From Arcicella sp. (GTDB lineage: Bacteria > Bacteroidota > Bacteroidia > Cytophagales > Spirosomataceae), in the NCBI GenBank assembly GCA_014376355.1, contig JACMRQ010000382.1, forward strand, positions 1-37,006: a stretch of 37,006 nucleotides of DNA, given 5' to 3'. Every line of letters begins with the position of its first letter. The stretch's first letter is position 1. Made by a program: the position numbers and the translations under genes. The notes beneath the pieces are model-generated. The model was not told the DNA's origin, searched no databases, and saw only the letters and a list, made by a program, of their open reading frames with translations. Below are positions 9,101 to 16,555 of this stretch, in pieces.

Positions 9101-9161
9101 TCCCCAACCCCCTAAGGGGAAATTTAAGCCCCGAATAAAATTGGTAAATTTAAGCTCCCCA
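9101..9161. repeat. CCCC/GGGG intergenic repeat in the clpB leader
   Basis: Starting 4 nt upstream of the clpB ATG, the plus strand reads TCCCCAACCCCCTAAGGGGA with a short CCCC-TAA-GGGG hairpin (9109-9119). It is followed by two near-identical blocks, AAATTTAAGCCCC (9121-9133) and AAATTTAAGCTCCCC (9147-9161). Motifs of the CCCCAACCCCCTAA(A)GGGG kind are, from memory, frequent intergenic repeats in Bacteroidota. Here it forms the 5' untranslated region of clpB. Confidence 0.5.
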
Positions 9162-9375
9162 TTCGAGGTTAAGAGCTTTTTTTATATAATTTCTTCAATA
9201 TTTACGCCAATTGTTTTTATCGGAAATTATGACTCAAATTTCAAGATTAAATAGCATGAAATATGCCATATTGGCTAATCTAAAGTATTTTTGACGTATT
9301 CTTTTGTTTTTTTTAGATTATCCGTTATAAATATAGAATCTATTTTAGTCTATAAAAATGATTAAAATCAGTAAA
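9162..9375. other. Non-coding stretch upstream of clpB
   Basis: No credible gene is seen on either strand. It should hold the clpB promoter, but I find only imperfect matches to TAnnTTTG, so I do not place one. Confidence 0.5.
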
Positions 9376-9413
9376 TAAAAAAACAGCTCCCCGAAAAATT
9401 CAGGAGGCTGTTT
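9376..9413 (-). terminator. Rho-independent terminator of the LytTR gene
   Basis: Inverted repeat AAACAGCTCC (9381-9390) and GGAGGCTGTTT (9403-9413) with one bulged base. On the minus strand it is followed by a run of seven T, as expected about 65 nt after the stop codon of the LytTR gene at 9478. Confidence 0.8.
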
Positions 9414-9477
9414 GCTATTCACCTAACCACTAAAATAGTTTATCTTAAAAAAAAGCTCATTTCGGAAGTGGGTCTTA

Positions 9478-9888
9478 TCATAAATCCTTAAAAGGTAAAG
9501 GCTTTTTTTGATTAAAGCTCCTAAATTGCTGTTGAAATTCCATTTTCCGTCTTCTCGAAATCTCAATTCGCTGTCCCGTTTGCATAGTTACCGAAACATA
9601 GCCCGATAAGTCCACTTCTTTCAAATAATTAAGGTTAATGAGGTAGGATTTTCTAATCCGAGCGAAGTCATTTTGTTGAAATAGCTGGCAGAATGCTTTT
9701 AATGTTTTAGAAAGTAAAATTTTTTTTCCGTTGATTAAATGTATATACGTATAGTTTCCATAACCTTCCAACATCATAATATCCCGAATGACGATTGATG
9801 TTTTGTTTCTATCAGTATAAATAACTGATTGAAGATTATTAATTAAGTTGGCGGAAGTATAAGCATAATTTTGTACCAATGTATTCAT
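9478..9888 (-). CDS. Orphan LytTR-family DNA-binding protein
   Basis: A 136-residue protein consisting almost only of a LytTR DNA-binding domain (about 25-130). Typical motifs are IRDIMMLEGYGNYTYIHLINGKKILLSKTL, in which the EGYGNYTYIHL strand is a family hallmark, FARIRKSYLINLNYLKEVD, and the final ISRRRKMEFQQQF. In LytR/AlgR-type response regulators this domain follows a receiver domain; here no receiver is present and no histidine kinase is adjacent, so it probably acts as a stand-alone regulator. It has its own terminator. The upstream neighbour is a transposase wreck, so the gene may have lost earlier partners. Target genes cannot be inferred. Confidence 0.88.
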   Translation of the reverse strand: MNTLVQNYAYTSANLINNLQSVIYTDRNKTSIVIRDIMMLEGYGNYTYIHLINGKKILLSKTLKAFCQLFQQNDFARIRKSYLINLNYLKEVDLSGYVSVTMQTGQRIEISRRRKMEFQQQFRSFNQKKPLPFKDL

Positions 9889-10179
9889 AATTTAATTAGA
9901 GATAAGACGGGTGAGCGTTTTTTGTTGATTCGAACGATACAAAGAAATAAAATGTACTTTTCTCATTTCAGCGTAGAATTACTTAATTAAAAAAATGGGT
10001 AACTCTACGGTTTAACTTTAAACGTTTTAGGCCGTTGATAAATGATTAATCGGTGAAATGAAAATTTTAGTAATATTTTTATTGACAAATTTCAAATCAT
10101 AATAAACTTACTTATGGTAAAATTAAGTATAATTATTGTGAAGCATATTATATAAAAATTTGATTTATTTATATAATTC

Positions 10180-10944
10180 CTATCTTTTATTATTTAATAT
10201 CGATATTAAAGGGCTAAAGTTTATGGGCAATTTTGTGCCTACCGCCATGAAATCCAGTTGAACTGTGTAAATCAATGTTTCAAAAGAGCAATAATTTTCA
10301 ATTAAAATCCAACGTTGTTTGAGTTCGTGCCAGCATTTTTTTATAATGCGGAACGCCGTCCGATTCAGATGAGTGAGGTGGTAAATAAACAAAAAAAGTT
10401 CTATTGCTTGCCAATACTTACGTCTGATTTTAAAGGCTTTTGACACTTGTGTATCTTAGCATTATCCAAGGCTAACACGGTAGGTTTTGTGCTTTCGATA
10501 CGAATTCGTCAAAAAATATAATTAAAAATGCCGTATTAATGGTATTAGTCGTAGTTTTAAATCGGATTACCGATGCGGTTCAATTTATTTTCACGAAATA
10601 GTAATCCAAAAATATTTTATTGCTGTCCATATTCCAAAGGAATACTTACTTTTTTGTCTTTAAATGGCCTGCCGTTATGATTTAACTATTTCTTTAACTT
10701 TTTGAAAATGAATTGCAGGATTTAGAATACATTTGCGACCCTGACCAAGTTTATTTTTGAGTTCGATTATACCAAATTTTTCGTATCGGGTAACCCAATT
10801 ATTTATAGTAGTACGATATTTGGGATAGTCTTTTAAAGATTTAATATCCGTATCAGCAATTGAAAGCAATGTTGAAGTGAAAAAGAGAGGAGGGCAGTAA
10901 CGCAACTTTGCGATTGCAAAAATTACATTACTGCACTGTCTCAT
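10180..10944 (-). pseudogene. Decayed IS630-family transposase
   Basis: Fragments on the minus strand line up in order with an IS630-type transposase. The N-terminal helix-turn-helix piece (10944-10675) reads YRTTINNWVTRYEKFGIIEL...LGQGRK. It is followed by a short piece reading VSIPLEYGQQ, stop, NIFGLLFRENKLN at about 10650-10575, then AFLIIFFDEF at about 10530-10500. After a frameshift comes PTVLALDNAKIH, carrying the second catalytic Asp (about 10480-10450), which runs into the C-terminal piece ending at 10180 (HLNRTAF...WHELKQRW). About 100 codons between the first two pieces, including the first catalytic Asp, are gone. The Glu expected after HLN is also replaced. The element is dead. 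Terminal inverted repeats were not found with confidence. Confidence 0.8.
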
Positions 10945-11510
10945 TTTACAGAACTGGGTAAGCGGGAATTAGAGTGAACAACTATTAATTTACATATTCT
11001 ATCGGTGAATCAAGGATTAGAACGTAGATTCACAAAGAAGTATCTTGACACTAAATGACTAATTTTAGGGTAGTTGTAGCTAATTCTCATGCCAAATACA
11101 TTCATCAAAAAGTATGAACCAAAAATCAAAAGGCCAATTGTTGAAACAATGATAATGATGTACATTTCTTATAATGATGTCTTACAGTTTTAATTTCTAT
11201 GACACAAATCACGGAATTTTTTTAAATTGATCTTAGCGTAGATTTACCTGATTTGTACTAAAATTTTTAGCATTTTATATTTATTAACATTTGTTAATTT
11301 TTACTATAGTGCCTTTATGCAATACTTTTAAAAAACTATTTTAAGTGATAATAATGTGAAGTAGATGGTAAATCTAAGAATCAAGGATTATTAAATCATC
11401 CATAACAAAATTAGAATCCATTTTCCATTACGACTTTTTTACCATATGAATTTTTACGATAACGAAATTGTATTTATGACTTGCTACCAATCTTTTAAAA
11501 TAAAAAATAA
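10945..11510. other. Non-coding stretch upstream of the CoA-binding protein gene
   Basis: No credible gene, RNA or strong hairpin. Very AT-rich. A weak 10-bp inverted match (TAGATTTACC near 11239 and GGTAAATCTA near 11367) is the only structure seen. It probably contains further IS debris and the promoter of the gene at 11511. Confidence 0.5.
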
Positions 11511-11867
11511 ATGAAAACTTTAATCATAGGAGCATCAACAAACCCTGAACGCTATGCTTTTAAAGCTGCCAATACTTTGGTTGCACATGGACATAAAATT
11601 GAGTTAGTTGGAAAAAAAGAAGGGGAAATTTTGGGAAATAAAATCAGGACAGATTATCCCAGTTTTGAAGAGATTGACACAGTGACAATGTATGTTGGCC
11701 CCCGAAATCAACCTGATTTATATGACTATATTTTTAAGCAAAGACCTCGAAGAATAATTTTCAATCCAGGGTCAGAAAATCCTGAATTTGAGCAGTTAGC
11801 ACAATCAAAAGGGATCGAAACTGAAGAGGCTTGTACCTTAGTCTTGTTGGCTACGGGACAGTTTTAA
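11511..11867 (+). CDS. CoA-binding domain protein (CoA_binding_2, YccU-like)
   Basis: A 118-residue single-domain Rossmann-fold protein. It opens with TLIIGASTNPERYAFKAANTL, the nucleotide-binding loop of the CoA_binding_2 family. It then has the strand-turn motifs KIELVGKKEGEILG, DTVTMYVGPRNQ, RIIFNPGSENPEFEQLAQ and the end EEACTLVLLATGQF, matching succinyl-CoA synthetase-like CoA-binding proteins at their usual length. The family binds CoA, but its physiological role is not firmly known. It is a single-gene unit, followed 17 nt later by a perfect hairpin shared with the convergent yceI gene. Confidence 0.9.
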   Translation: MKTLIIGASTNPERYAFKAANTLVAHGHKIELVGKKEGEILGNKIRTDYPSFEEIDTVTMYVGPRNQPDLYDYIFKQRPRRIIFNPGSENPEFEQLAQSKGIETEEACTLVLLATGQF

Positions 11868-11884
11868 AGAATATTAAACTCACA

Positions 11885-11942
11885 CATAAAAGAACCAACA
11901 AAATTTTGACCGAAGGGTTAAAATTTTGTTGGTTCTTTTATG
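11885..11942. terminator. Bidirectional terminator between the CoA-binding gene and yceI
   Basis: A perfect 23-bp inverted repeat (11885-11907 with 11920-11942) encloses a 12-nt loop. The stem carries GAACCAACAAAA and ends in A/T-rich flanks giving U-rich tails in both directions. It sits between convergent genes, as expected for a two-way terminator. Confidence 0.9.
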
Positions 11943-12000
11943 AGAAACTTACGAAATGAGTATTAAATAAAATTTTATTTCAAATAACTTTAATCAATAC

Positions 12001-12603
12001 TTATTTACCTGCCACTAAAGTGATGTCTAAATTGAAAACATCATCAATTGCTTTATCACCAATTGATTCAAAGAATTTTTTAGAGCCATACTTTACTCCA
12101 AAATCTGTTCTATCTACTGGAATTGATGCTGTTGCAGAAACTTTACCACCAACCATTGCAACTTTTGCAGGGAAAGTAATTGATTTCGTAACACCGTGCA
12201 TTGTTAAATTTCCTGTAAGATTTGTACCATCAACTTTAGTGATTTTAAAAGTTGAAGTTGGATATTTTTCAACTTCAAAAAAATCTCCCTGTGTGATGTG
12301 TCCAATAAATTTCTTGTTGTAACCTTCATCTGTTAAATCTGTACAAACGATTGATTTCATGTCAATTACGAATTCGCCACCCGTTAATTTCATGCCATTT
12401 GCCACTAATGAACCAGATGCTACATTGATTGTTCCTTCATGTTGTCCAGTTACTTTTTTGGCTAACCAGTGAATTTTACTTGCCTTCGTGTCCACAGTCA
12501 AAGTCACTGCTTTCTTTTCTCCTTTTTTCGGAGTTCCTGCTACTGATACATTCACGAACAATGTCGCTAATAGGACAATTGCGATAAATTTAATTGCTTT
12601 CAT
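12001..12603 (-). CDS. YceI family periplasmic lipid-binding protein
   Basis: A 200-residue exported lipocalin-like protein. The signal peptide is residues 1-22 (MKAIKFIAIVLLATLF...SVAG). The mature part follows the YceI pattern: SKIHWLAKKVTGQHEGTINVASGSL, GEFVIDMKSIVCTDL, HITQGDFFEVEKYPTSTFKIT, LTGNLTMHGVTKSITFPAKV, and DRTDFGVKYGS near the C-terminus. The family binds isoprenoid-type or other amphiphilic lipids in the periplasm; the ligand here is unknown. The gene follows marR by 73 nt on the same strand and is probably in the same operon, so it is likely derepressed when MarR releases DNA. It ends at the strong two-way terminator. Confidence 0.95.
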   Translation of the reverse strand: MKAIKFIAIVLLATLFVNVSVAGTPKKGEKKAVTLTVDTKASKIHWLAKKVTGQHEGTINVASGSLVANGMKLTGGEFVIDMKSIVCTDLTDEGYNKKFIGHITQGDFFEVEKYPTSTFKITKVDGTNLTGNLTMHGVTKSITFPAKVAMVGGKVSATASIPVDRTDFGVKYGSKKFFESIGDKAIDDVFNLDITLVAGK

Positions 12604-12676
12604 TTTTGATTTTAAATTTAATTGTTAAAAAAGGATGCTTGACTTGGTAATTAATTTGCTTATTTACTAACTTCCG

Positions 12677-13168
12677 TCAATTATTTGTTATTAATTCTGA
12701 TGATAAACATTTTGCTTTCGGCTGTCTTATTTTATCCAATAGGTCACTTAATTGCAGTGCCTCGTCTTCATTAAGGCCATGTAGCTTCGCTTCCCATTTG
12801 CCTTGTAATGAATCAATTTCTGCTAAAATATTCAAACCTTTTTCCGTAATTGTGACATCAACTGCACGACGGTCGTGAGCGCATAACCTTCTGACTACTA
12901 ATTCTTTTGCCAAAAGTTTATCAACTAATCGAGAGGCATTAGACATTTTGTCTAACATTCTTTCGATAATAGCAATAACCGTTGTAGGTTTTGGGTATTG
13001 CCCTCTTAGAATTCTCAAAACATTATATTGTTGCAGTGTCAAGTCAAACGGTTTGAAAATTTCAACTTGTAATGATTGTAACCAATTATTTGTATATATA
13101 ATATTAATTATCGCCTTTGAGTAAGGTGATTTAAAACTTTGCTGCTTTATGTCGTTCTCTAAACTCAT
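12677..13168 (-). CDS. MarR-family transcriptional regulator
   Basis: A winged-helix repressor of 163 residues. The frame can be extended to 13192, but the ATG at 13168 (MSLEND) is chosen because a near-perfect promoter lies at 13173-13202 and covers the longer start; the mRNA may be almost leaderless. The recognition region runs LTLQQYNVLRILRGQYPKPTTVIAIIERMLDKMSNASRLVDKLLAKELV, followed by the wing with the conserved DRRAVDVTITEKG motif. The C-terminal helix (LNEDEALQLSDLLDKIR) mediates dimer formation. It precedes yceI by 73 nt. A palindrome inside its promoter spacer and a 16-bp inverted repeat further upstream suggest autoregulation. Confidence 0.93.
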   Translation of the reverse strand: MSLENDIKQQSFKSPYSKAIINIIYTNNWLQSLQVEIFKPFDLTLQQYNVLRILRGQYPKPTTVIAIIERMLDKMSNASRLVDKLLAKELVVRRLCAHDRRAVDVTITEKGLNILAEIDSLQGKWEAKLHGLNEDEALQLSDLLDKIRQPKAKCLSSELITNN

Positions 13169-13172
13169 AATA

Positions 13173-13202
13173 CAAATATAATGTATAAACATTAAATGTC
13201 AA
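13173..13202 (-). promoter_or_regulatory. marR promoter with an embedded palindromic operator
   Basis: On the minus strand TTG (13202-13200), 19 nt, then TATATTTG (13180-13173) match the Bacteroidota consensus exactly. The spacer contains the palindrome AATGT-ATAA-ACATT (13180-13193, plus strand), ideally placed for a repressor to block RNA polymerase. The -7 box ends 4 nt before the ATG. Confidence 0.7.
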
Positions 13203-13204
13203 TA

Positions 13205-13243
13205 CAGTATTTATAAATTTTATGGTGAAATTTATAAATACTG
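13205..13243. repeat. Perfect 16-bp inverted repeat upstream of the marR promoter
   Basis: CAGTATTTATAAATTT (13205-13220) and its exact reverse complement (13228-13243) flank a 7-nt spacer. It starts 3 bp upstream of the -33 element of marR and lies at the 3' end of the decayed marR copy. It may be a second MarR-binding site, an activator site, or the old terminator of the lost copy. Confidence 0.7.
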
Positions 13244-13261
13244 AATAACCAGTGGTGAAGC

Positions 13262-13716
13262 TCATTTTTCTTAAACGTTCGAGAAGATTTTTCAACAAAG
13301 TATTTTCGGCTTCTTCTGAACCAAAGAATGAGTTTCCGTATTCGTCAATAATTTTATTTAATTTTTACGTTAATAGCTTTACATTATCAGTTAGTCTAAT
13401 ATTAACTGACCGAAGATTATAGGTTGACTTCACATTTATGGCTAATTTTTTGCCGCTAATTTATCAACTAATGGGAAAATGTTGGACATTTTATCAACCA
13501 ACTGTCAATGATATAATTAACTTTACAGGCTTGAGGGTTTGCTTCTCTAAGAATTCTTAGAGCTTTGAATTGTTGTTCCGTCAGATTATAAGGTTTTAAA
13601 ATTTTAGCATATTTGTTGGGTAGCCAACCATTTGTAAACATTATATTCAAGGTCAACCTGTGGAATGGATTTCTAAAATTTCTTTGCTTGGTATCTTTTT
13701 CTATGGATATACGCAT
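13262..13716 (-). pseudogene. Decayed tandem copy of the MarR regulator gene
   Basis: The first 80 codons (from ATG 13716) align with the intact MarR next door: NPFHRLTLNIMFTNGWL, KPYNLTEQQFKALRILREANPQ. A frameshift near 13490 then moves the match to another frame (DKMSN-FPLVDKLAAKN, then stop), corresponding to DKMSNASRLVDKLLAKE. Further on, a third frame reads LRSVNIRLTDN, a stop, then KIIDEYGN and SEEAENTLLKNLLERLRK, matching the wing (DRRAVDVTITE) and the C-terminal helix (NEDEALQLSDLLDKIR) of the intact protein. So a full-length paralogue has decayed by frameshifts and stops. The two copies are diverged, so the duplication is old or the copies were acquired separately. Confidence 0.8.
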
Positions 13717-13920
13717 TTAGAGGTCATCAATATAATTTAATAAAAACCCCAAAAATAATTTTCTTTTCCAATGAGAATGATTAAATAACTGATAAATTAA
13801 AATAGTTTCGTTTGATGATAAAACACGAAAGTAATGGAATATCTTGTTCGAGGACTTATAAACTTATTAAACGGTAAAGTTTTACTTAAAAAATTATTTT
13901 TGGGTATTTTTACCAAATAA

Positions 13921-15852
13921 TTATCTAAAAGGGACAATTTCAGGAGCTGAAATGTCAAAATCTCGTAAACGAAGATTATAAGTATCATTGAAGGCAAAAT
14001 TGAGCGTTCTGACATCGGGAAGATTGGGGAAATAAGAGAATTTTATTTGGAAAGTACTAAAAGTTAAATTTTCATTTCTTAGCCGAATACCTATGCCCAA
14101 GCCTGTGTAAGGCACTTTATTAAGCAAAAATTGATTTTTCGGATTAATAAAAGCAAAGTCTGTTTGGAAAAACGGGGCAATTCTGAACCCTAAGAAATTG
14201 AGCCTCGAAAAGAAAACGATTTGATAGCCAATTCCTAATTTTTTAATTCCAAAAAGTTTATCGCTATTCACATCCAGAATCCCATTTTCTCGATTTACAT
14301 TTACGAATTCACCCGTATAACGGTCTAATCCTAAGGAATATCTGATATTTACAAAATGTCGTACTTGTGTCCTCTTACGGAAGGTATGAAGAGTACTGAA
14401 ATAATTAGATTCAATACTCAATCCAGTTGTACCGTTAGAATACGCTCCCGCATTCATAAGTCCATATAGATAGCCTGCCTTGCCGATATATTGCCCTTTG
14501 GCAACTTTAATACCCAAATATTGACGAACTCCAAAAGCATCTGAATTTTCAAAACCAGTAACTAAAGTCGCCAAATATCCGTAGGGAACATCTTCTGTAA
14601 TTCCGAAACCGTATATCAAAAAGTCTCTTTTATATCGTCTATTTGAAAAACCAATACCTAATAAATAATCACGATGATTTCTGAAAAATTGGTTTGTGTC
14701 TGCCGTAACTTGTGGACGTTGAGTATACGAAATGTCGGCAAATCTCATACCTACCACGAAGCGAGTACGGTTTCGGGTTTCTTTATCTAAAAAAGGTAAT
14801 TTGAAAGCGTAACCAATCCAAAAATCCAAAATGTTTCGATTGGTTGGAAAAGTAAAATTGGTAGTATCATTGGTTTTGAAGGTTGTTCCATCGCTACCTC
14901 TAAAAGTACTCAATAAATTTCGATCATTACTTAATTCAAAGCTACCTGCCAATTTCATTTCTGGGGTTAAAAAAGGACGAAAAAGCCGAAACGCAAAATG
15001 GTTAGTTTGTCGACGTAAATCCATTTCCGCTTGACCCGTCACAAATGAGCGTCCGATATAAGGAATCGTGTATTGAGTATAATATTCTAAGGCTGGTTTT
15101 TGGTTATAATTTACATAAAAATTATTCCTCCAAGCATGCCCCAGACCCCTAAAATTGACTTGATTTACACCTAAATAAAAATCTTTGAAACTATTGACGG
15201 CAACGTCTGGTAATAGCGACCAAATGTCTTGGGTAATTACTAATAAATCCACCAGATTTGGGTATTTAGCATCGGGCAGAACTAAGATTCGGGCATCGTG
15301 TAGAATCGGACTTCTCCGCATTAAACGCTCATTATCTCGAAGACGGTCTGCACTAATAATATCCCCAGGATTAAACATTAAATAATTATTCCGTATTATG
15401 CTTTCTTTAGTATTTGCGTGTAAAGAATTCAAAAAACGGTCGAAACCTTCAGCAATTCGAGTGGTATCCACAATACTTTCACCGAAAACTTGGCGGCGTT
15501 TTACGAAAATTTTACGGATAACTCTACCCTCATATTCTTTAAAAGGGTTTTGTTCAATTTGAGTAACTTCCTGACCTGATAAATTTTGATTATAAACATC
15601 TCTAAAAAGAGCATGGTAAATTTCGTTTAGAATTTTATTTTTAGAAAACTGTTTTTTCAATTTTGTAAACATCAAACTGTCTTTGGTGGATTTCATACTG
15701 ACAGGTTCTACGAAATTAACGGTAACGGAATCTTTCGTTTTTGTGGAATCAATCTTCTGCGTAAATCCAACAGACACGCAAAATATGATTAATGCAAAAG
15801 CCTTAATCGTATTTTTGAAGTAATAAGGATAAATTTGTAAAATTAATTTCAT
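13921..15852 (-). CDS. Outer-membrane beta-barrel protein, BamA/TamA-like
   Basis: A 643-residue exported protein with a signal peptide at about 1-31 (hydrophobic AFALIIFCVSVGF). Residues about 105-215 look like a POTRA-type segment: EGRVIRKIFVKRRQVFGESI, then FNPGDIISADRLRDNERLMRRSPILHDARILV, which is the usual spacing of the last POTRA before an Omp85 barrel. The rest (about 220-643) is a series of amphipathic beta strands with aromatic ends (GLGHAWRNNFYVNYNQ, PYTGLGIGIRLRNENL), ending in a short strand. No lipid-anchor Cys is seen. This size and single POTRA-like region resemble accessory Omp85 proteins rather than BamA itself. The role may be outer-membrane protein or lipid export, but this is not shown. 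It is divergent from maf, with 75 nt between the starts. Confidence 0.75.
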   Translation of the reverse strand: MKLILQIYPYYFKNTIKAFALIIFCVSVGFTQKIDSTKTKDSVTVNFVEPVSMKSTKDSLMFTKLKKQFSKNKILNEIYHALFRDVYNQNLSGQEVTQIEQNPFKEYEGRVIRKIFVKRRQVFGESIVDTTRIAEGFDRFLNSLHANTKESIIRNNYLMFNPGDIISADRLRDNERLMRRSPILHDARILVLPDAKYPNLVDLLVITQDIWSLLPDVAVNSFKDFYLGVNQVNFRGLGHAWRNNFYVNYNQKPALEYYTQYTIPYIGRSFVTGQAEMDLRRQTNHFAFRLFRPFLTPEMKLAGSFELSNDRNLLSTFRGSDGTTFKTNDTTNFTFPTNRNILDFWIGYAFKLPFLDKETRNRTRFVVGMRFADISYTQRPQVTADTNQFFRNHRDYLLGIGFSNRRYKRDFLIYGFGITEDVPYGYLATLVTGFENSDAFGVRQYLGIKVAKGQYIGKAGYLYGLMNAGAYSNGTTGLSIESNYFSTLHTFRKRTQVRHFVNIRYSLGLDRYTGEFVNVNRENGILDVNSDKLFGIKKLGIGYQIVFFSRLNFLGFRIAPFFQTDFAFINPKNQFLLNKVPYTGLGIGIRLRNENLTFSTFQIKFSYFPNLPDVRTLNFAFNDTYNLRLRDFDISAPEIVPFR

Positions 15853-15927
15853 GATAAACTTATGATAAATATTTATTGAAACCCTTGTGTCAAACTTGAG
15901 TTGATTTTAACTCATAACAATTATAAA

Positions 15928-16509
15928 ATGCTCAAACTCAATAAACCACTCCTTTTAGCTTCAAATTCTCCACGTCGTCAACAATTAATGCGTGATGCAG
16001 GTTTTGAATTTACGGTAAAGGTAAAAGATACCGATGAAGATTTCCCGAAAACTATGCCAGCCGTTGAAGTTCCAGCATATTTAGCTCGCAAAAAAGCAGA
16101 AGCTTTTAGACAAGAACTCGGTAACCAAATAATTTTAACAGCTGATACCATTGTTGTTATTGAAAATGAAATTCTAAATAAACCCAAAGATGACTTAGAA
16201 GCCAGCCAAATGCTCAGAAAATTATCGGGTCGGCAACATCAAGTTATTACGGGTGTATGTGTAATGACCCAAGAGAGTACGGAATCTTTCATTGATATTG
16301 CCAATGTTTTCTTTCGAGAATTAACGGATTTAGAGATTGATTATTACATCAAAACTTGTCGTCCTTTTGATAAAGCGGGCGCTTATGGTGTTCAGGATTT
16401 TATTGGGATGGTTGGAATTCCGAGAATAGAAGGTTCGTATTTCACCGTAATGGGTTTGCCTGTCCATAAGGTTTATGATGCATTATCGAAGTATTTTCTT
16501 CACCAATAG
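15928..16509 (+). CDS. maf: Maf nucleoside triphosphate pyrophosphatase
   Basis: A 193-residue cytosolic house-cleaning enzyme that hydrolyses dTTP/UTP or modified nucleotides to monophosphates. The ATG at 15928 is preferred over the upstream TTG at 15901 because the family starts just before the P-loop-like motif. Conserved features are LLASNSPRRQQLMRDAGF, TADTIVVIENEILNKPKD with the catalytic Asp of DTIV and the following Lys-Pro, RKLSGRQHQVITGVCV, and FDKAGAYGVQDFIG near the C-terminus. The subfamily (YhdE-like dTTP/UTP type) is likely from the DKAGAYGVQ motif. It is followed 46 nt later by the GH13 gene on the same strand. Confidence 0.93.
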   Translation: MLKLNKPLLLASNSPRRQQLMRDAGFEFTVKVKDTDEDFPKTMPAVEVPAYLARKKAEAFRQELGNQIILTADTIVVIENEILNKPKDDLEASQMLRKLSGRQHQVITGVCVMTQESTESFIDIANVFFRELTDLEIDYYIKTCRPFDKAGAYGVQDFIGMVGIPRIEGSYFTVMGLPVHKVYDALSKYFLHQ

Positions 16510-16555
16510 TTTTCGTTATCTTCGTATTCCATTAACCAACCATTTATCAACAAAA

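Noticed and set aside
11239-11376. Distant inverted match TAGATTTACC / GGTAAATCTA, possibly IS ends
   Set aside because: Ten bases, 118 nt apart, not placed at the ends of the transposase remnant.
13797-14015. 72-codon minus-strand frame at the end of the BamA-like gene
   Set aside because: Overlaps the 3' end of the supported barrel gene in another frame and has low-complexity composition.
15897-15914. TGAGTT-N6-AACTCA inverted repeat between the barrel gene and maf
   Set aside because: Only 6 bp per arm in AT-rich DNA; may be chance, so not listed as an operator.
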